From assembly GCA_013203415.1 (NCBI GenBank), contig JABMQE010000040.1, positions 1-17,476 of the forward strand: a stretch of 17,476 bases of DNA, written 5' to 3'. This stretch comes from Candidatus Falkowiibacteriota bacterium. Lineage in GTDB: Bacteria; Patescibacteriota; Patescibacteriia; UBA2591; JABMQE01. Below, in pieces: positions 5,949 to 12,622 of this stretch; position 1 is the stretch's first letter; each line of letters opens with the position of its first letter. A program made the translations under genes and the position numbers. The notes beneath the pieces were generated by a model. It was not told the DNA's origin and did not search any database. It saw only the letters and a program-made list of their open reading frames with translations.

Positions 5949-6969
5949 CTAAAGAAATTTGCATAACAAACTCACCTTCCCGGATCCCTTGCTTTATTTC
6001 CTCTGGCCCGACACAACCATCTCCTAATTTTCCAAGCATCTCCCCTGTTAATTCCAAACTCGCTAATTTTGGCTGAACCTTATCAATCTCTATCGGATAA
6101 AATTGATATGCTTCTCTTAAAACCCCGTCTTCCATCCAAAGCTTTACTCCCAAAGCCAAACCCTGCATCGTCGCTTGTGAAAAATATTGATCAAAAATAA
6201 AATTTCCCAAACTATAAACAATTACTCCCTCGTTATAAATCTCGACTGTCTGAACCACATGCGGGTGAGACCCCACAACCAAGTCGGCTCCAGCATCAAT
6301 AAAAACATGCGCTTCTTCTTTTTGCGTTCGTGATGCTTGCCCCTGATACTCAATTCCCCAATGCGGATAAACAATTAAAAAGTCCACCTCATGGCGAACA
6401 TTCTTAATCTCGTTCTCAATCTTTTCTGTCTCCCGCCTGCTCATGCCATTATATCCAACAAACCCAATTTTTATTTCATCATATTCAATAATCGTCGTTA
6501 ACTTATCTGCATCATTCTCTCTATCTCCAAAATAATTAATTCCTTCTTCTGTTAAATATTCCTTGGTTTGTTCTAATCCGCTTGTCCCAAAATCACGCGT
6601 ATGATTATTCGCCAAGCTTAAAACATTAAATCGTTTTCCAAGCTCCTCTATATATTCGGGCGAAAAAGTAAATCGCGTTCCATTAGTATAAACTGCGCTC
6701 GAATCATAGCGGGTAATCGGTCCTTCAAGATTTCCTACCCTTAAATCAAAATAACTTAAAAATGCATCAATTTTTATAAAAGGATAATCATACTTGCCAT
6801 CTTTTTTCGTCTGCCTGTAAACATCCCTGTCCAGCATCATATCTCCAACAAACACCATCTCTATTTTTTGAACGTCTGGTTTCATAATCACTTCTGCCAC
6901 CGTGCCAATGCTTGACGAAGTACCATTCAAAATCAAAAAAAATTCAATTATCGCTATAGCAATTTTCAT
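5938..6969 (-). CDS. CapA/PgsA-type metallophosphatase family protein
   Basis: A 343-aa protein of the CapA family (PF09587), related to PgsA of poly-gamma-glutamate synthesis and to calcineurin-like phosphoesterases. Family motifs appear in order: GDMMLDR (42-48), GNLEGP (79-84), ANNH (120-123), HWG (203-205), GSHPH (233-237) and SLGNFIFDQ (253-261). The Asp, Asn and His residues are those expected to bind metal. The N-terminus has a hydrophobic stretch (residues 3-14) and could be a signal or anchor, placing the enzyme outside the membrane. No pgsB/pgsC synthesis genes are nearby, so a capsule role is not supported; it may act on another cell-surface polymer. The ATG at 6969 is chosen because it gives the hydrophobic start. 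Confidence 0.85.
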   Translation of the reverse strand: MKIAIAIIEFFLILNGTSSSIGTVAEVIMKPDVQKIEMVFVGDMMLDRDVYRQTKKDGKYDYPFIKIDAFLSYFDLRVGNLEGPITRYDSSAVYTNGTRFTFSPEYIEELGKRFNVLSLANNHTRDFGTSGLEQTKEYLTEEGINYFGDRENDADKLTTIIEYDEIKIGFVGYNGMSRRETEKIENEIKNVRHEVDFLIVYPHWGIEYQGQASRTQKEEAHVFIDAGADLVVGSHPHVVQTVEIYNEGVIVYSLGNFIFDQYFSQATMQGLALGVKLWMEDGVLREAYQFYPIEIDKVQPKLASLELTGEMLGKLGDGCVGPEEIKQGIREGEFVMQISLERE

Positions 6970-7030
6970 ACTTGTATTCTATCTTAATTTTACTTCCAAA
7001 TCAACCAAAAACACCCCGCCTCCCCTCCTT

Positions 7031-7077
7031 GTCATTGCGAGGACCCTGGCCGCAGCCAGGGGACGTGGCAATCCCGG
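7031..7077. repeat. Palindromic repeat of the ATTGCGAGG...GGCAAT type
   Basis: An outer pair ATTGC (7034-7038) and GCAAT (7068-7072) brackets an inner 7-bp hairpin, CCCTGGC (7044-7050) with GCCAGGG (7055-7061). The GTCATTGCGAGGA...GTGGCAATC pattern is a recurrent type of intergenic palindrome in many unrelated bacterial genomes. It lies upstream of capA, between capA and the next terminator. Confidence 0.6.
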
Positions 7078-7104
7078 GGATTTATTATAGACATTTTCAA
7101 AAGC

Positions 7105-7138
7105 AAAAGCCTCTTCCTATATGCGGGAAGAGGCTTTT
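7105..7138 (-). terminator. Terminator of the secreted helical protein gene
   Basis: A perfect 13-bp stem, 7105-7117 with 7126-7138, has an 8-base loop. It lies 20 bases beyond the stop codon at 7159, and on the minus strand ends in TTTTGCTTTTG. Confidence 0.8.
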
Positions 7139-7158
7139 ATATCATTTCAGATTTTAAA

Positions 7159-7602
7159 TTATTCAACCAAATGTTTGCCTCCAAATTTCTTCCCCCAATG
7201 CTCGCCTCGCCAACCGGCGGGCATTCCCTTTTTCATTCCTCCAAAATCCGTCCCTTCTTTTAGCTCCCCAACTTTCTCATATTCACCTGCCTCCATAAGC
7301 GCATGAATCTCTGCCATTTTCTCAAATGTCTCTTGGTTAATCGTTTCCTCAAACTTATCAACTTTTTCCTGCATTACCTCAAGCTTTGCAAGCATCAATA
7401 ATTCCCATGCCTCGTAATCATTGTTTGCAAAAATTTCCTGCATCTCATCCTTTTTTTCCATCATTACTTCTTTTTTCTCTGCCCATTCCCCGCTGCTTTT
7501 TCCCTTAAAATGATTAAAACCCTCACCAGCATAAGCAACTGTAATGGCTCCGGCTAAAATAATAAGCCCAGCCAAACCGCCAAAAATAATTTTCTTGTTC
7601 AT
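7159..7602 (-). CDS. Small secreted helical protein of unknown function
   Basis: A 147-aa protein with a typical signal peptide: MNKK, hydrophobic core about residues 5-22, and a cleavage-like AYA-GE site near residue 25. The mature part is charged and helical with two related segments, NNDYEAWELL (about 60-69) and EAGEYEKVGEL (about 109-119), spaced like an internal repeat. The tail is rich in Gly, Trp and His (AGWRGEHWGKKFGGKH, about 129-144) and might bind metal. Proteins of this look, with NNDYxAW motifs, recur in CPR genomes without assigned function. It has its own promoter and terminator and appears to be transcribed alone. Confidence 0.75.
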   Translation of the reverse strand: MNKKIIFGGLAGLIILAGAITVAYAGEGFNHFKGKSSGEWAEKKEVMMEKKDEMQEIFANNDYEAWELLMLAKLEVMQEKVDKFEETINQETFEKMAEIHALMEAGEYEKVGELKEGTDFGGMKKGMPAGWRGEHWGKKFGGKHLVE

Positions 7603-7632
7603 AATTTAAGATTAATAATTTTATCTGCTTTT

Positions 7633-7661
7633 ATTGTATCATTTTTTCGTCAAATATTCAA
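7633..7661 (-). promoter_or_regulatory. Promoter of the secreted helical protein gene
   Basis: On the minus strand, TTGAAT (7661-7656) and TACAAT (7638-7633) lie 17 bp apart, with TGA just before the -10. The start point would be about 25 bases upstream of the ATG at 7602. Confidence 0.5.
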
Positions 7662-7668
7662 ATTTTTC

Positions 7669-7845
7669 CTATTTTTTTGGCTCCCAATCCTTAATCAAAA
7701 TCTCATGCTTGCGTCCCCCAAAAATCAAAACAACTTTCTGTCTTTCTTTCCACTTAAATTTTTTCATCAAACTCTTCGGCAGAGTAACAGCATAACTATG
7801 AGTAGAAACCCTTCTAATTTTCCGAATGAATTTTTGCATTGGCAT
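7669..7845 (-). CDS. AbrB/SpoVT-type DNA-binding protein, short form
   Basis: A 58-aa protein beginning MPMQKFIRKIRRVSTHSY and containing AVTLPKSLMKKFKW (19-32), the swapped-hairpin AbrB/MazE signature (normally xxTIPKxLRxxLGxxxGD), then QKVVLIFGGRKHEILI. The family binds DNA as a dimer and acts as a transcription regulator or antitoxin. No toxin gene is adjacent. Its start lies 17 bases from the tandem CGTAATTACG array at 7865-7898, which could be its own operator; this is an inference. Two Met codons (positions 1 and 3) are possible starts. It ends about 8 bases before the promoter of the secreted protein gene. Confidence 0.75.
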   Translation of the reverse strand: MPMQKFIRKIRRVSTHSYAVTLPKSLMKKFKWKERQKVVLIFGGRKHEILIKDWEPKK

Positions 7846-7862
7846 ATTTTTTATAAATTAAT

Positions 7863-7917
7863 CCCGTAATTACGCCCGTAATTACGTCCGTAATTACGTC
7901 GGGCTTTTAATCCTCAA
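7863..7917. repeat. Tandem CGTAATTACG palindrome array, copy A
   Basis: Three perfect CGTAATTACG palindromes start at 7865, 7877 and 7889, a 12-bp period. CCCG before and CGGG after form an outer stem, followed by CTTTTAATCCTCAA. Related arrays at 12189 and 13375 have different but still complementary outer arms. Confidence 0.85.
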
Positions 7918-7937
7918 TTTTATTATAGCATGGATTT

Positions 7938-8087
7938 TTAAAAAAAGGGAGCGCATTGGTTTAGTGGATTTTTTGGAACGGGGTTTGATTTTTGTTTCTT
8001 TCCCGCCTGCCGGAGAGGCAGGAAAAACCATGCCAATGCAAAGCCGATGATGATGAGGAGGATGAGGGTGATTATTGTTGCTGGCAT
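7938..8087 (-). CDS. Small single-pass membrane protein
   Basis: A 49-aa ORF starting MPATIITLILLIIIGFALAW, with one membrane helix at residues about 4-23 and a basic, proline- and lysine-rich tail (PLRQAGKKQKSNPVPKNPL). The tail segment around PLRQAGKK is encoded by a GC palindrome (CCTGCC pairing with GGCAGG, 8006-8022), which may be an inserted repeat. No Shine-Dalgarno sequence is visible. The continuous hydrophobic run followed by positive charges makes a real gene plausible, but it is short and its function is unknown. Confidence 0.4.
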   Translation of the reverse strand: MPATIITLILLIIIGFALAWFFLPLRQAGKKQKSNPVPKNPLNQCAPFF

Positions 8088-8147
8088 AAAATTTATTTTA
8101 TATGCAGAGGAAAATTAAAGAGGAGGATGCCCGAATCCCGAAACACC

Positions 8148-9916
8148 TTATTTCTTTTTCTTGAAGAAACTTTGTATGTCACTATTTACCGTACTTCCTT
8201 TGTAGTACACATCTTGGTCTAGATTGTTGTTTGTAATGTAAGATTTATTTGATGGTTTTTTAGTGGCGTAATGAATGAATATGCCCCACTTGGATTCAAT
8301 TTCTTTTATCTTCTTTTTCGCGATATCATCTACGCCCTCAATTGTAATATTTTTATTATCTACACCTAAGACGCCGATTGCTGATATGATTGCCATCTTT
8401 CCATATTTCATACTTGCACCAAATTTGTGTTTCGGGGAACTTTTCTCTAGAGCCTGTATATTTTTTAATAATTTGTAAGAAAAAAACATCTTTTTAAAAT
8501 CTCCTGTTTTTTTCATTATTTTTTTGAATCTATCTTCTCCGAACATTGCGTCTGCTCCACTCCTTCTTGCGTTTGATGCATCGCCTTGCCATGCTAAATA
8601 CGCTTTCAGGAGATCATATCTATCTATAATTAGGTTTTTATCTATGTATTTTTCCTTGATTCCATTGAAAAATTCACCTTTCTTTCTTTCATAGAAGTGA
8701 CCGAAGGTGTCAAATATTTTTTCCTCTATTGATAATTGTATTTTATCATTAGAGCGCCTATCAGCCTCCTTAACTTTGGTTTGTTGGTTTGTTGGTTAGT
8801 TGCGTTTGATATTTGTTCAATAAAATCAATATTACGTTCTGTCTTACCAGTTAAGATTATTACCTTGAGCATGACCTCTTTGCCTTTGAAAATTGTAAAG
8901 TCTTGCCCGTTTTGTTTTTCATAAATTTCACTTAAGACGTACGTGGTCTGTCCGCCATTTATAATTTGAGGATTTAGCATTATAACTTGACCTAAATTTT
9001 TTGTGCCTGTGCTTTCAGTTATTTCAAATGAATCAGCAATTATTGTTATACCATTGTTGTAAATAGCAAAATCATTTGTATTATTATCAGCAATGCTCTC
9101 CATTATTTTTCGATTTACTTTATTATTCGACAACGATAAATAATTCCTTGGATTATATTTTAGGATAGAATTCTTGTATTTAGACATGATTCGTCCAATT
9201 TCTTTTGTGGGAACAAAAATGACTCTAATTGGGAAGTCGCCGAGATTTGTCGATATTCTTTGCTTCAATGTTGATTGCTCCTTATTAGCAAGGTCTATGG
9301 CTATCTTTATTTCTTTTGGGTCATAATATACTCCAGAACACAGAGGAAATAGTAATTCTTTATAAGTCCTGTTAAAATCGAACACTTCGTAGCTGCTATT
9401 ATCGATTATTTTTTTTATCTGTTCGTCTGTATAATTCTGCAGATTTCCTAATATTATGACAATATATTCATAATATGCTTGGTCGCTAATTTTTGACCAT
9501 TCATTTTGGAATTTTTTTATTTTTGAAGAAAAAGAATTACCTCTACCATCTTCTTTTTCACCTTCCAAAATTCTCTTTATTTCCATTTTAACAAGATCGT
9601 TGGCGGTTATCTTATTTTTTTCAAAATTGTTTTTAGTGGTTCCGAATTTTGACTGGATGAAGAATATTTTTTTGTTTTCACTATCAATGTAATAGGCATC
9701 AACACCTCCATCTTGCGAGCCGTCAGTAATATATTTGTGTCTTTCAGAAAAATTAGTCATTCCGCATTTAACCTTTAGAAAAAGATGTATAAAAGCTTTG
9801 GATCTTGCTTGATTTAATTTTTCTATATTCTTTTTATTTGGTTTGTACGAAACAAAACTATCCGGTGCCTCACCGCATATTTTATCGAGAGTATTTAAAA
9901 GTGTTCGGTATTGCAT
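8148..9916 (-). pseudogene. AIPR-type abortive phage infection protein, frameshifted by an 8-bp duplication
   Basis: The first 1.1 kb encodes the AIPR family (PF10592). The N-terminus has a PD-(D/E)xK-like core: DGGVDAYYID (69-78) and FFIQSKF (85-91). The AIPR signature follows: NYLSLSNNKVNRKI, FAIYNNGITI and INGGQTTYVL, then QISNATNQQT. The frame is then lost at a tandem 8-bp repeat, GGTTTGTT x2.5 on the plus strand (8778-8797), and the protein stops at 396 residues (8726). Deleting one 8-bp unit gives NATNQQTKVKEADRRS and joins the frame to the downstream ORF (8148-8546), making a 586-aa protein, about the usual AIPR length. No other damage is seen. It may be off by phase variation, newly broken, or affected by an assembly error. 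It lies downstream of a restriction-modification pair. Confidence 0.85.
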
Positions 9917-10050
9917 ATTTTTTTTGAGTATTTTAAAATAGTCCCGCCCTTAGGTAAGACACCTTATTTTTCCCTCCTCAAATAGTTAAAAAGCAAAATC
10001 AGATTTTTTTAAGAACTGGGCGAAGCCCAAAAAAGGAAAACACGTATTTC

Positions 10051-10193
10051 ACATAACATATCCGTATATGAGAAGTTTGCCGAACACCTTATAAAAATAT
10101 ATTATTTGTGAGGCAAATTTGGGTGAAAGAAATAGTGCGACCTTTTAAAATATATAAAGCACTATTTCTTGAACCTCATATACGGTGTTGTAC
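10051..10193 (-). other. Foldable three-way-junction element (attC-like site or structured RNA)
   Basis: Three nested perfect or near-perfect stems occupy the gap between the methyltransferase and AIPR genes. Stem A pairs 10062-10072 with 10175-10185 (11 bp). Inside it, stem B pairs 10073-10081 with 10112-10120 (9 bp, one G-T), and stem C pairs 10127-10138 with 10159-10170 (12 bp). The outer edges carry ACATAAC (10051-10057) and GTTGTAC (10187-10193), partly complementary 7-mers like integron R boxes. On the minus strand the end reads GTTATGTGAAAT. No ORF covers it. Confidence 0.55.
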
Positions 10194-10212
10194 GGTGTGC
10201 CACATAAATTTT

Positions 10213-10815
10213 TTATTTATCAAATATAGAGAATAGTTTTTTTTGATTTTTAATATTCGGCGGAGACCATTTTTTTTTGATCAAATTAGTTATATTAATA
10301 ACGGCCCCATGTTTATAAAATACGTCATAGAATTTTCTTGCGTTTTTCCCCCAGTAAATCATTGCGCAAGCCATTGGCGCTCCTTTTCCATTTGATTCCC
10401 CATTGATTAAAAATTTTAATCTTGTGTCATCTAAAAAGCAAATGCTGTTGGCCCTACCAAAGATATATTCTTTCCAATGTCTCGTGTTAGTCGCTACAGG
10501 AACTAGAGCAATTACTTCGCTTTTATATAGCCGATTTGCCTCGCAACATCTTTCTATCCAATCCTTAATAGTTGTTTTGTTCTTTTTATTAATTCCATAA
10601 GGAGGATTGACATATATGGTTGTAAAATTCCATGACTCTTTAAGACCATTAAAGGTTGGTAAACAGTATTCTGTCTTTGCCCTTGCTATGGAATATTTAT
10701 TTGAACATGGATCTAGGTCAATTCTTCCACCAAAAAAACATTTAACTGCATCTACGTATTTTTTTGGAGTGCACCAATCTTGACTTTTAGTATTTACATT
10801 TCTTCCGGCTGACAT
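10213..10815 (-). CDS. Dam-type DNA N6-adenine methyltransferase
   Basis: A 200-aa protein of the phage-type DNA N-6-adenine-methyltransferase family (PF05869). The N-terminus has the typical DWCTPKKYVDAV start (residues 13-24), then DLDPCS (33-38) of the cofactor region, and the catalytic NPPYG (70-74) motif IV. ALVPVATNTRHW (103-114) and KGAPMACAMIYWG (144-156) follow in the usual order. It should methylate adenine in DNA using S-adenosylmethionine. It begins 4 bases after the stop of the upstream endonuclease-like gene, so the pair is probably one transcript and a restriction-modification system. It could also be a phage-derived solitary methyltransferase. The target site cannot be read from the sequence. 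Confidence 0.88.
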   Translation of the reverse strand: MSAGRNVNTKSQDWCTPKKYVDAVKCFFGGRIDLDPCSNKYSIARAKTEYCLPTFNGLKESWNFTTIYVNPPYGINKKNKTTIKDWIERCCEANRLYKSEVIALVPVATNTRHWKEYIFGRANSICFLDDTRLKFLINGESNGKGAPMACAMIYWGKNARKFYDVFYKHGAVINITNLIKKKWSPPNIKNQKKLFSIFDK

Positions 10816-10819
10816 ATTT

Positions 10820-11959
10820 TTATTTAAATTTAAACCAACTTTTTGAAGAAAGTATGTTTAATTCTTCTTTTAATTGGGCAAGCGAATTAGTTTTTGGCGT
10901 TATTATGTTAAACCATTTTTCAATCTTTTTAATATTAACGGAAAAGTATTTTTGCAATGATTGATCTGCGAGGTAGTCCATTTGGACTTTGGTGAATTGA
11001 TTTTTCTTTTTATGTTTTGAATAGCTAGCAGTAAATGCCCTTTTGATAGAAGAATACTCTTTATTGGGACTTAGTATTAACTTTTCAATAAATTCTGATA
11101 TACCTTGGTCGGTTAAAAAGACAAGCCAATCATAGGCATGTGACAAGACTACCAATTCTTTGTTAGGATTTTCAGATGTAAACCAATTACCATGGTTGCT
11201 TACAACACCAACAGTTAAAATGAAGTTTTTTAATAAATTAGGATTATTGGAGCTAATAATTTCTTTTAGTAAATATTCATATGGTCTTAAATAGAATTGA
11301 CCGCTTCCTTTTGGAAGTATACCATAAAGCTTTCCATCCCTATGCCTAATTTTTTGTAATGATGATACTGCATTAGCCACATAAGCACCTTGCTTCGCTT
11401 TTTCTATAGTTTGGGGTCCCTTTTTGTTTCCTTCCTCTACCCCAACTCTTTTACATTCTACTATAGCATAAGGTCTATCATGTTGTTCGGCTATAGTTAT
11501 TATTGCTTGGCCATTTTTCACGCTATCAAGAAAGGCTACAATATTAAAGTTATTCTTAATCCCCAATACGCAAGAATTTCTAAGAATTTTGTCAGAAGAC
11601 AGAAGAGTTTGGTTTTTCAATTTATAACTGTTCAAAGCAGATTCTAGTTTCTCACTATTTTTCAAAAGTTTATTTGAAGTAATGGGTAATTCACATGCTT
11701 TCAGTTTGATTTTGAAAGTGTTTTTAACAGGGTGCAAAGAATATTCAACATTATGTGTTATTTCAATATTACCAAATTCCTCAAGTCTTTTTTCGATGGA
11801 TGTTGAGTATTCAAATCCCCAAGTTTTAAGCAGATAGTAGGAAATAATTTCTACAATTGTACCCAAAGCACGTCCAGATGCTTTTTTCGCATCTTTTGTG
11901 TAATGAAAAACATTTTTCGCTAAAGCATTTTGTAATTTATCAACTGATTGGTAACTCAT
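10820..11959 (-). CDS. Putative PD-(D/E)xK restriction endonuclease
   Basis: A 379-aa soluble protein with no family I can name. A nuclease core is suggested by ALGTIVEIISYYLLKTWGF (31-49), a helix with Glu37, and later YAIVECKRVG (164-173), a strand ending in E-C-K as in PD-(D/E)xK enzymes. GPQTIEKAKQGAYVANAVSS (181-200) follows, like the Gln-rich helix after the core in restriction enzymes. The N-terminal domain (50-140) and helical C-terminus (300-379) could hold the DNA recognition parts. Its position 4 bases before a Dam-type methyltransferase gene supports a Type II-like restriction role. The start ATG at 11959 is preceded by A/T-rich sequence without a Shine-Dalgarno sequence. Confidence 0.7.
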   Translation of the reverse strand: MSYQSVDKLQNALAKNVFHYTKDAKKASGRALGTIVEIISYYLLKTWGFEYSTSIEKRLEEFGNIEITHNVEYSLHPVKNTFKIKLKACELPITSNKLLKNSEKLESALNSYKLKNQTLLSSDKILRNSCVLGIKNNFNIVAFLDSVKNGQAIITIAEQHDRPYAIVECKRVGVEEGNKKGPQTIEKAKQGAYVANAVSSLQKIRHRDGKLYGILPKGSGQFYLRPYEYLLKEIISSNNPNLLKNFILTVGVVSNHGNWFTSENPNKELVVLSHAYDWLVFLTDQGISEFIEKLILSPNKEYSSIKRAFTASYSKHKKKNQFTKVQMDYLADQSLQKYFSVNIKKIEKWFNIITPKTNSLAQLKEELNILSSKSWFKFK

Positions 11960-12017
11960 AATAAAAAAAGTATTTAATTAAGTATTTTTTAAAAAAAATT
12001 GTGTGGCATTTCGTATA

Positions 12018-12040
12018 ACTGGTTATTATATGAATAATTT
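12018..12040 (-). other. Cassette-end motif upstream of the restriction-modification genes
   Basis: On the minus strand this reads TCATATA, 7 bases, GTTATAC, then GAAAT. The same blocks with the same spacing (TCATATA, 7 bases, GTTATGT, GAAAT) occur at 10076-10046, after the foldable element on the other side of the restriction-modification genes. No matching second half of a foldable site is seen to the right, so this would be only the end part of such a site. Confidence 0.45.
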
Positions 12041-12086
12041 TGTTAAATCTTACTTTGATTATACGCCTCCCACCCCAAAAAATCAA

Positions 12087-12117
12087 CCCAGCTCCAATTT
12101 TTCAAACTGGAGCTGGG
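12087..12117 (-). terminator. Minus-strand terminator upstream of the restriction-modification unit
   Basis: A 10-bp stem pairs CCCAGCTCCA (12087-12096) with TGGAGCTGGG (12108-12117). On the minus strand it is followed by TTGATTTTTTT, a good terminator tail. It would stop transcripts entering the restriction-modification genes from the right. Confidence 0.6.
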
Positions 12118-12127
12118 CAAGACCCCC

Positions 12128-12233
12128 AGCAACCCCGCTCCTCAAAAAAAACAAGGCCATCATAAGGCCTATTTTTGAAAATTAACTTCGTAATTACGCC
12201 CGTAATTACGTGAAGTTTTTAATCCTCAACTTT
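12128..12233. repeat. Composite repeat with CGTAATTACG array, copy B
   Basis: A poly-A stretch and ACAAGGCCATCATAAGGCCT, a short hairpin with ATTTTT tail, lead into two CGTAATTACG palindromes at 12189 and 12201 (12-bp period). AACTTC and GAAGTT form the outer stem, then TTTTTAATCCTCAA. The same composite layout recurs at 13330-13428 in the same orientation. Confidence 0.8.
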
Positions 12234-12245
12234 CTTGGTATTAAA

Positions 12246-12299
12246 AAACTGAAAATAAGAATTTCTATATTTTCAGTTTAGCGCTAAACTGAAAATAAG
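12246..12299. repeat. 30-bp perfect palindrome with an extra half-site
   Basis: TATTTTCAGTTTA (12268-12280), GCGC, TAAACTGAAAATA (12285-12297) form a perfect 30-bp palindrome. AAACTGAAAATAAG also occurs at 12246-12259 in the same orientation as the right arm (12286-12299). Without a T-tract on either strand it is more like an operator or element end than a terminator. Confidence 0.65.
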
Positions 12300-12354
12300 T
12301 CAAATTATATTTTCAATTACCACGCTAACCTCTCATCCTTTAAACTCCCCCACT

Positions 12355-12471
12355 TCAAAAAATAAACCCCAGTTGTCTTAAGCCGGCCAGGCCTTGGATA
12401 TCTACTGTTTTTACTTCCAAATCAGGAATCTCCCTGCTCATCTCTTTTACTTTTTCATCATACCCACAGAT
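12355..12471 (-). pseudogene. Possible remnant of a small redox-type protein gene
   Basis: A 38-codon minus-strand frame without a start codon reads CGYDEKVKEMSREIPDLEV followed by KTVDIQGLAGLRQLGFIF and a TGA. It has a helix-strand pattern and codon pattern like real protein, vaguely thioredoxin-like. Stop codons lie directly upstream. It may be the tail of a lost gene; the family is not identified. Confidence 0.25.
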
Positions 12472-12500
12472 TTATTAAGTATTTTCTAAAAATTTAACAC

Positions 12501-12509
12501 TGTGGATAA
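12501..12509 (-). promoter_or_regulatory. Single consensus DnaA box
   Basis: The plus strand TGTGGATAA is the exact complement of the DnaA box TTATCCACA. It is solitary and lies 5 bases before the -35 of the promoter at 12514-12541, so it could mark DnaA-linked control of that promoter. One box is not evidence for an origin. Confidence 0.4.
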
Positions 12510-12513
12510 ACTA

Positions 12514-12541
12514 TTGACTTTTTTTTCAGATATAGTATACT
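12514..12541 (+). promoter_or_regulatory. Plus-strand promoter without a downstream gene
   Basis: TTGACT (12514-12519) and TATACT (12536-12541) are 16 bp apart. The only thing downstream before a strong hairpin is a 60-base non-coding stretch, since the next gene converges from the other strand. Confidence 0.5.
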
Positions 12542-12547
12542 TATAAA

Positions 12548-12609
12548 CGTAGGCCCTCGTGCCTGCCGGATTTTGATCAAAACCTGCTCCTAAAAAAGGC
12601 AGGTTTTTG
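12548..12609 (+). ncRNA. Candidate small RNA ending in a terminator
   Basis: About 62 bases run from the predicted start of the 12514-12541 promoter to a terminator. The 9-bp stem pairs 12579-12587 with 12599-12607, ending in TTTTT. An earlier CCTGCC (12562-12567) could instead pair with GGCAGG (12598-12603), giving two alternative folds. There is no ORF with a ribosome site. The same hairpin also ends the minus-strand NYN gene, so it could simply be a terminator under an incidental promoter. Confidence 0.4.
12579..12608. terminator. Bidirectional terminator after the NYN-domain gene
   Basis: A perfect 9-bp stem, AAAACCTGC (12579-12587) with GCAGGTTTT (12599-12607), lies 15 bases past the stop of the NYN gene. 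It gives T-runs on both strands. Confidence 0.7.
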
Positions 12610-12622
12610 AGTTTATTACCTT

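Noticed and set aside
7863..7903. CRISPR array reading of the CGTAATTACG repeats
   Set aside because: Repeats are only 10 bp with 2-bp gaps, so there are no spacers, and there are no cas genes.
8148..8546. Separate 132-aa minus-strand gene
   Set aside because: Restoring one 8-bp unit at 8778-8797 joins it in frame to the AIPR gene, so it is the C-terminal part of that gene.
10213..10815. Prophage call based on the phage-type methyltransferase
   Set aside because: No structural, integrase or lysis genes are present; the gene fits a restriction-modification pair better.
12003..12185. 60-aa plus-strand ORF
   Set aside because: It spans a cassette-end motif, a terminator hairpin and part of a repeat, and its composition is not protein-like.
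12501..12509. Origin of replication
   Set aside because: Only one DnaA box is present, with no cluster, no AT-rich unwinding region tied to it and no dnaA or dnaN nearby.
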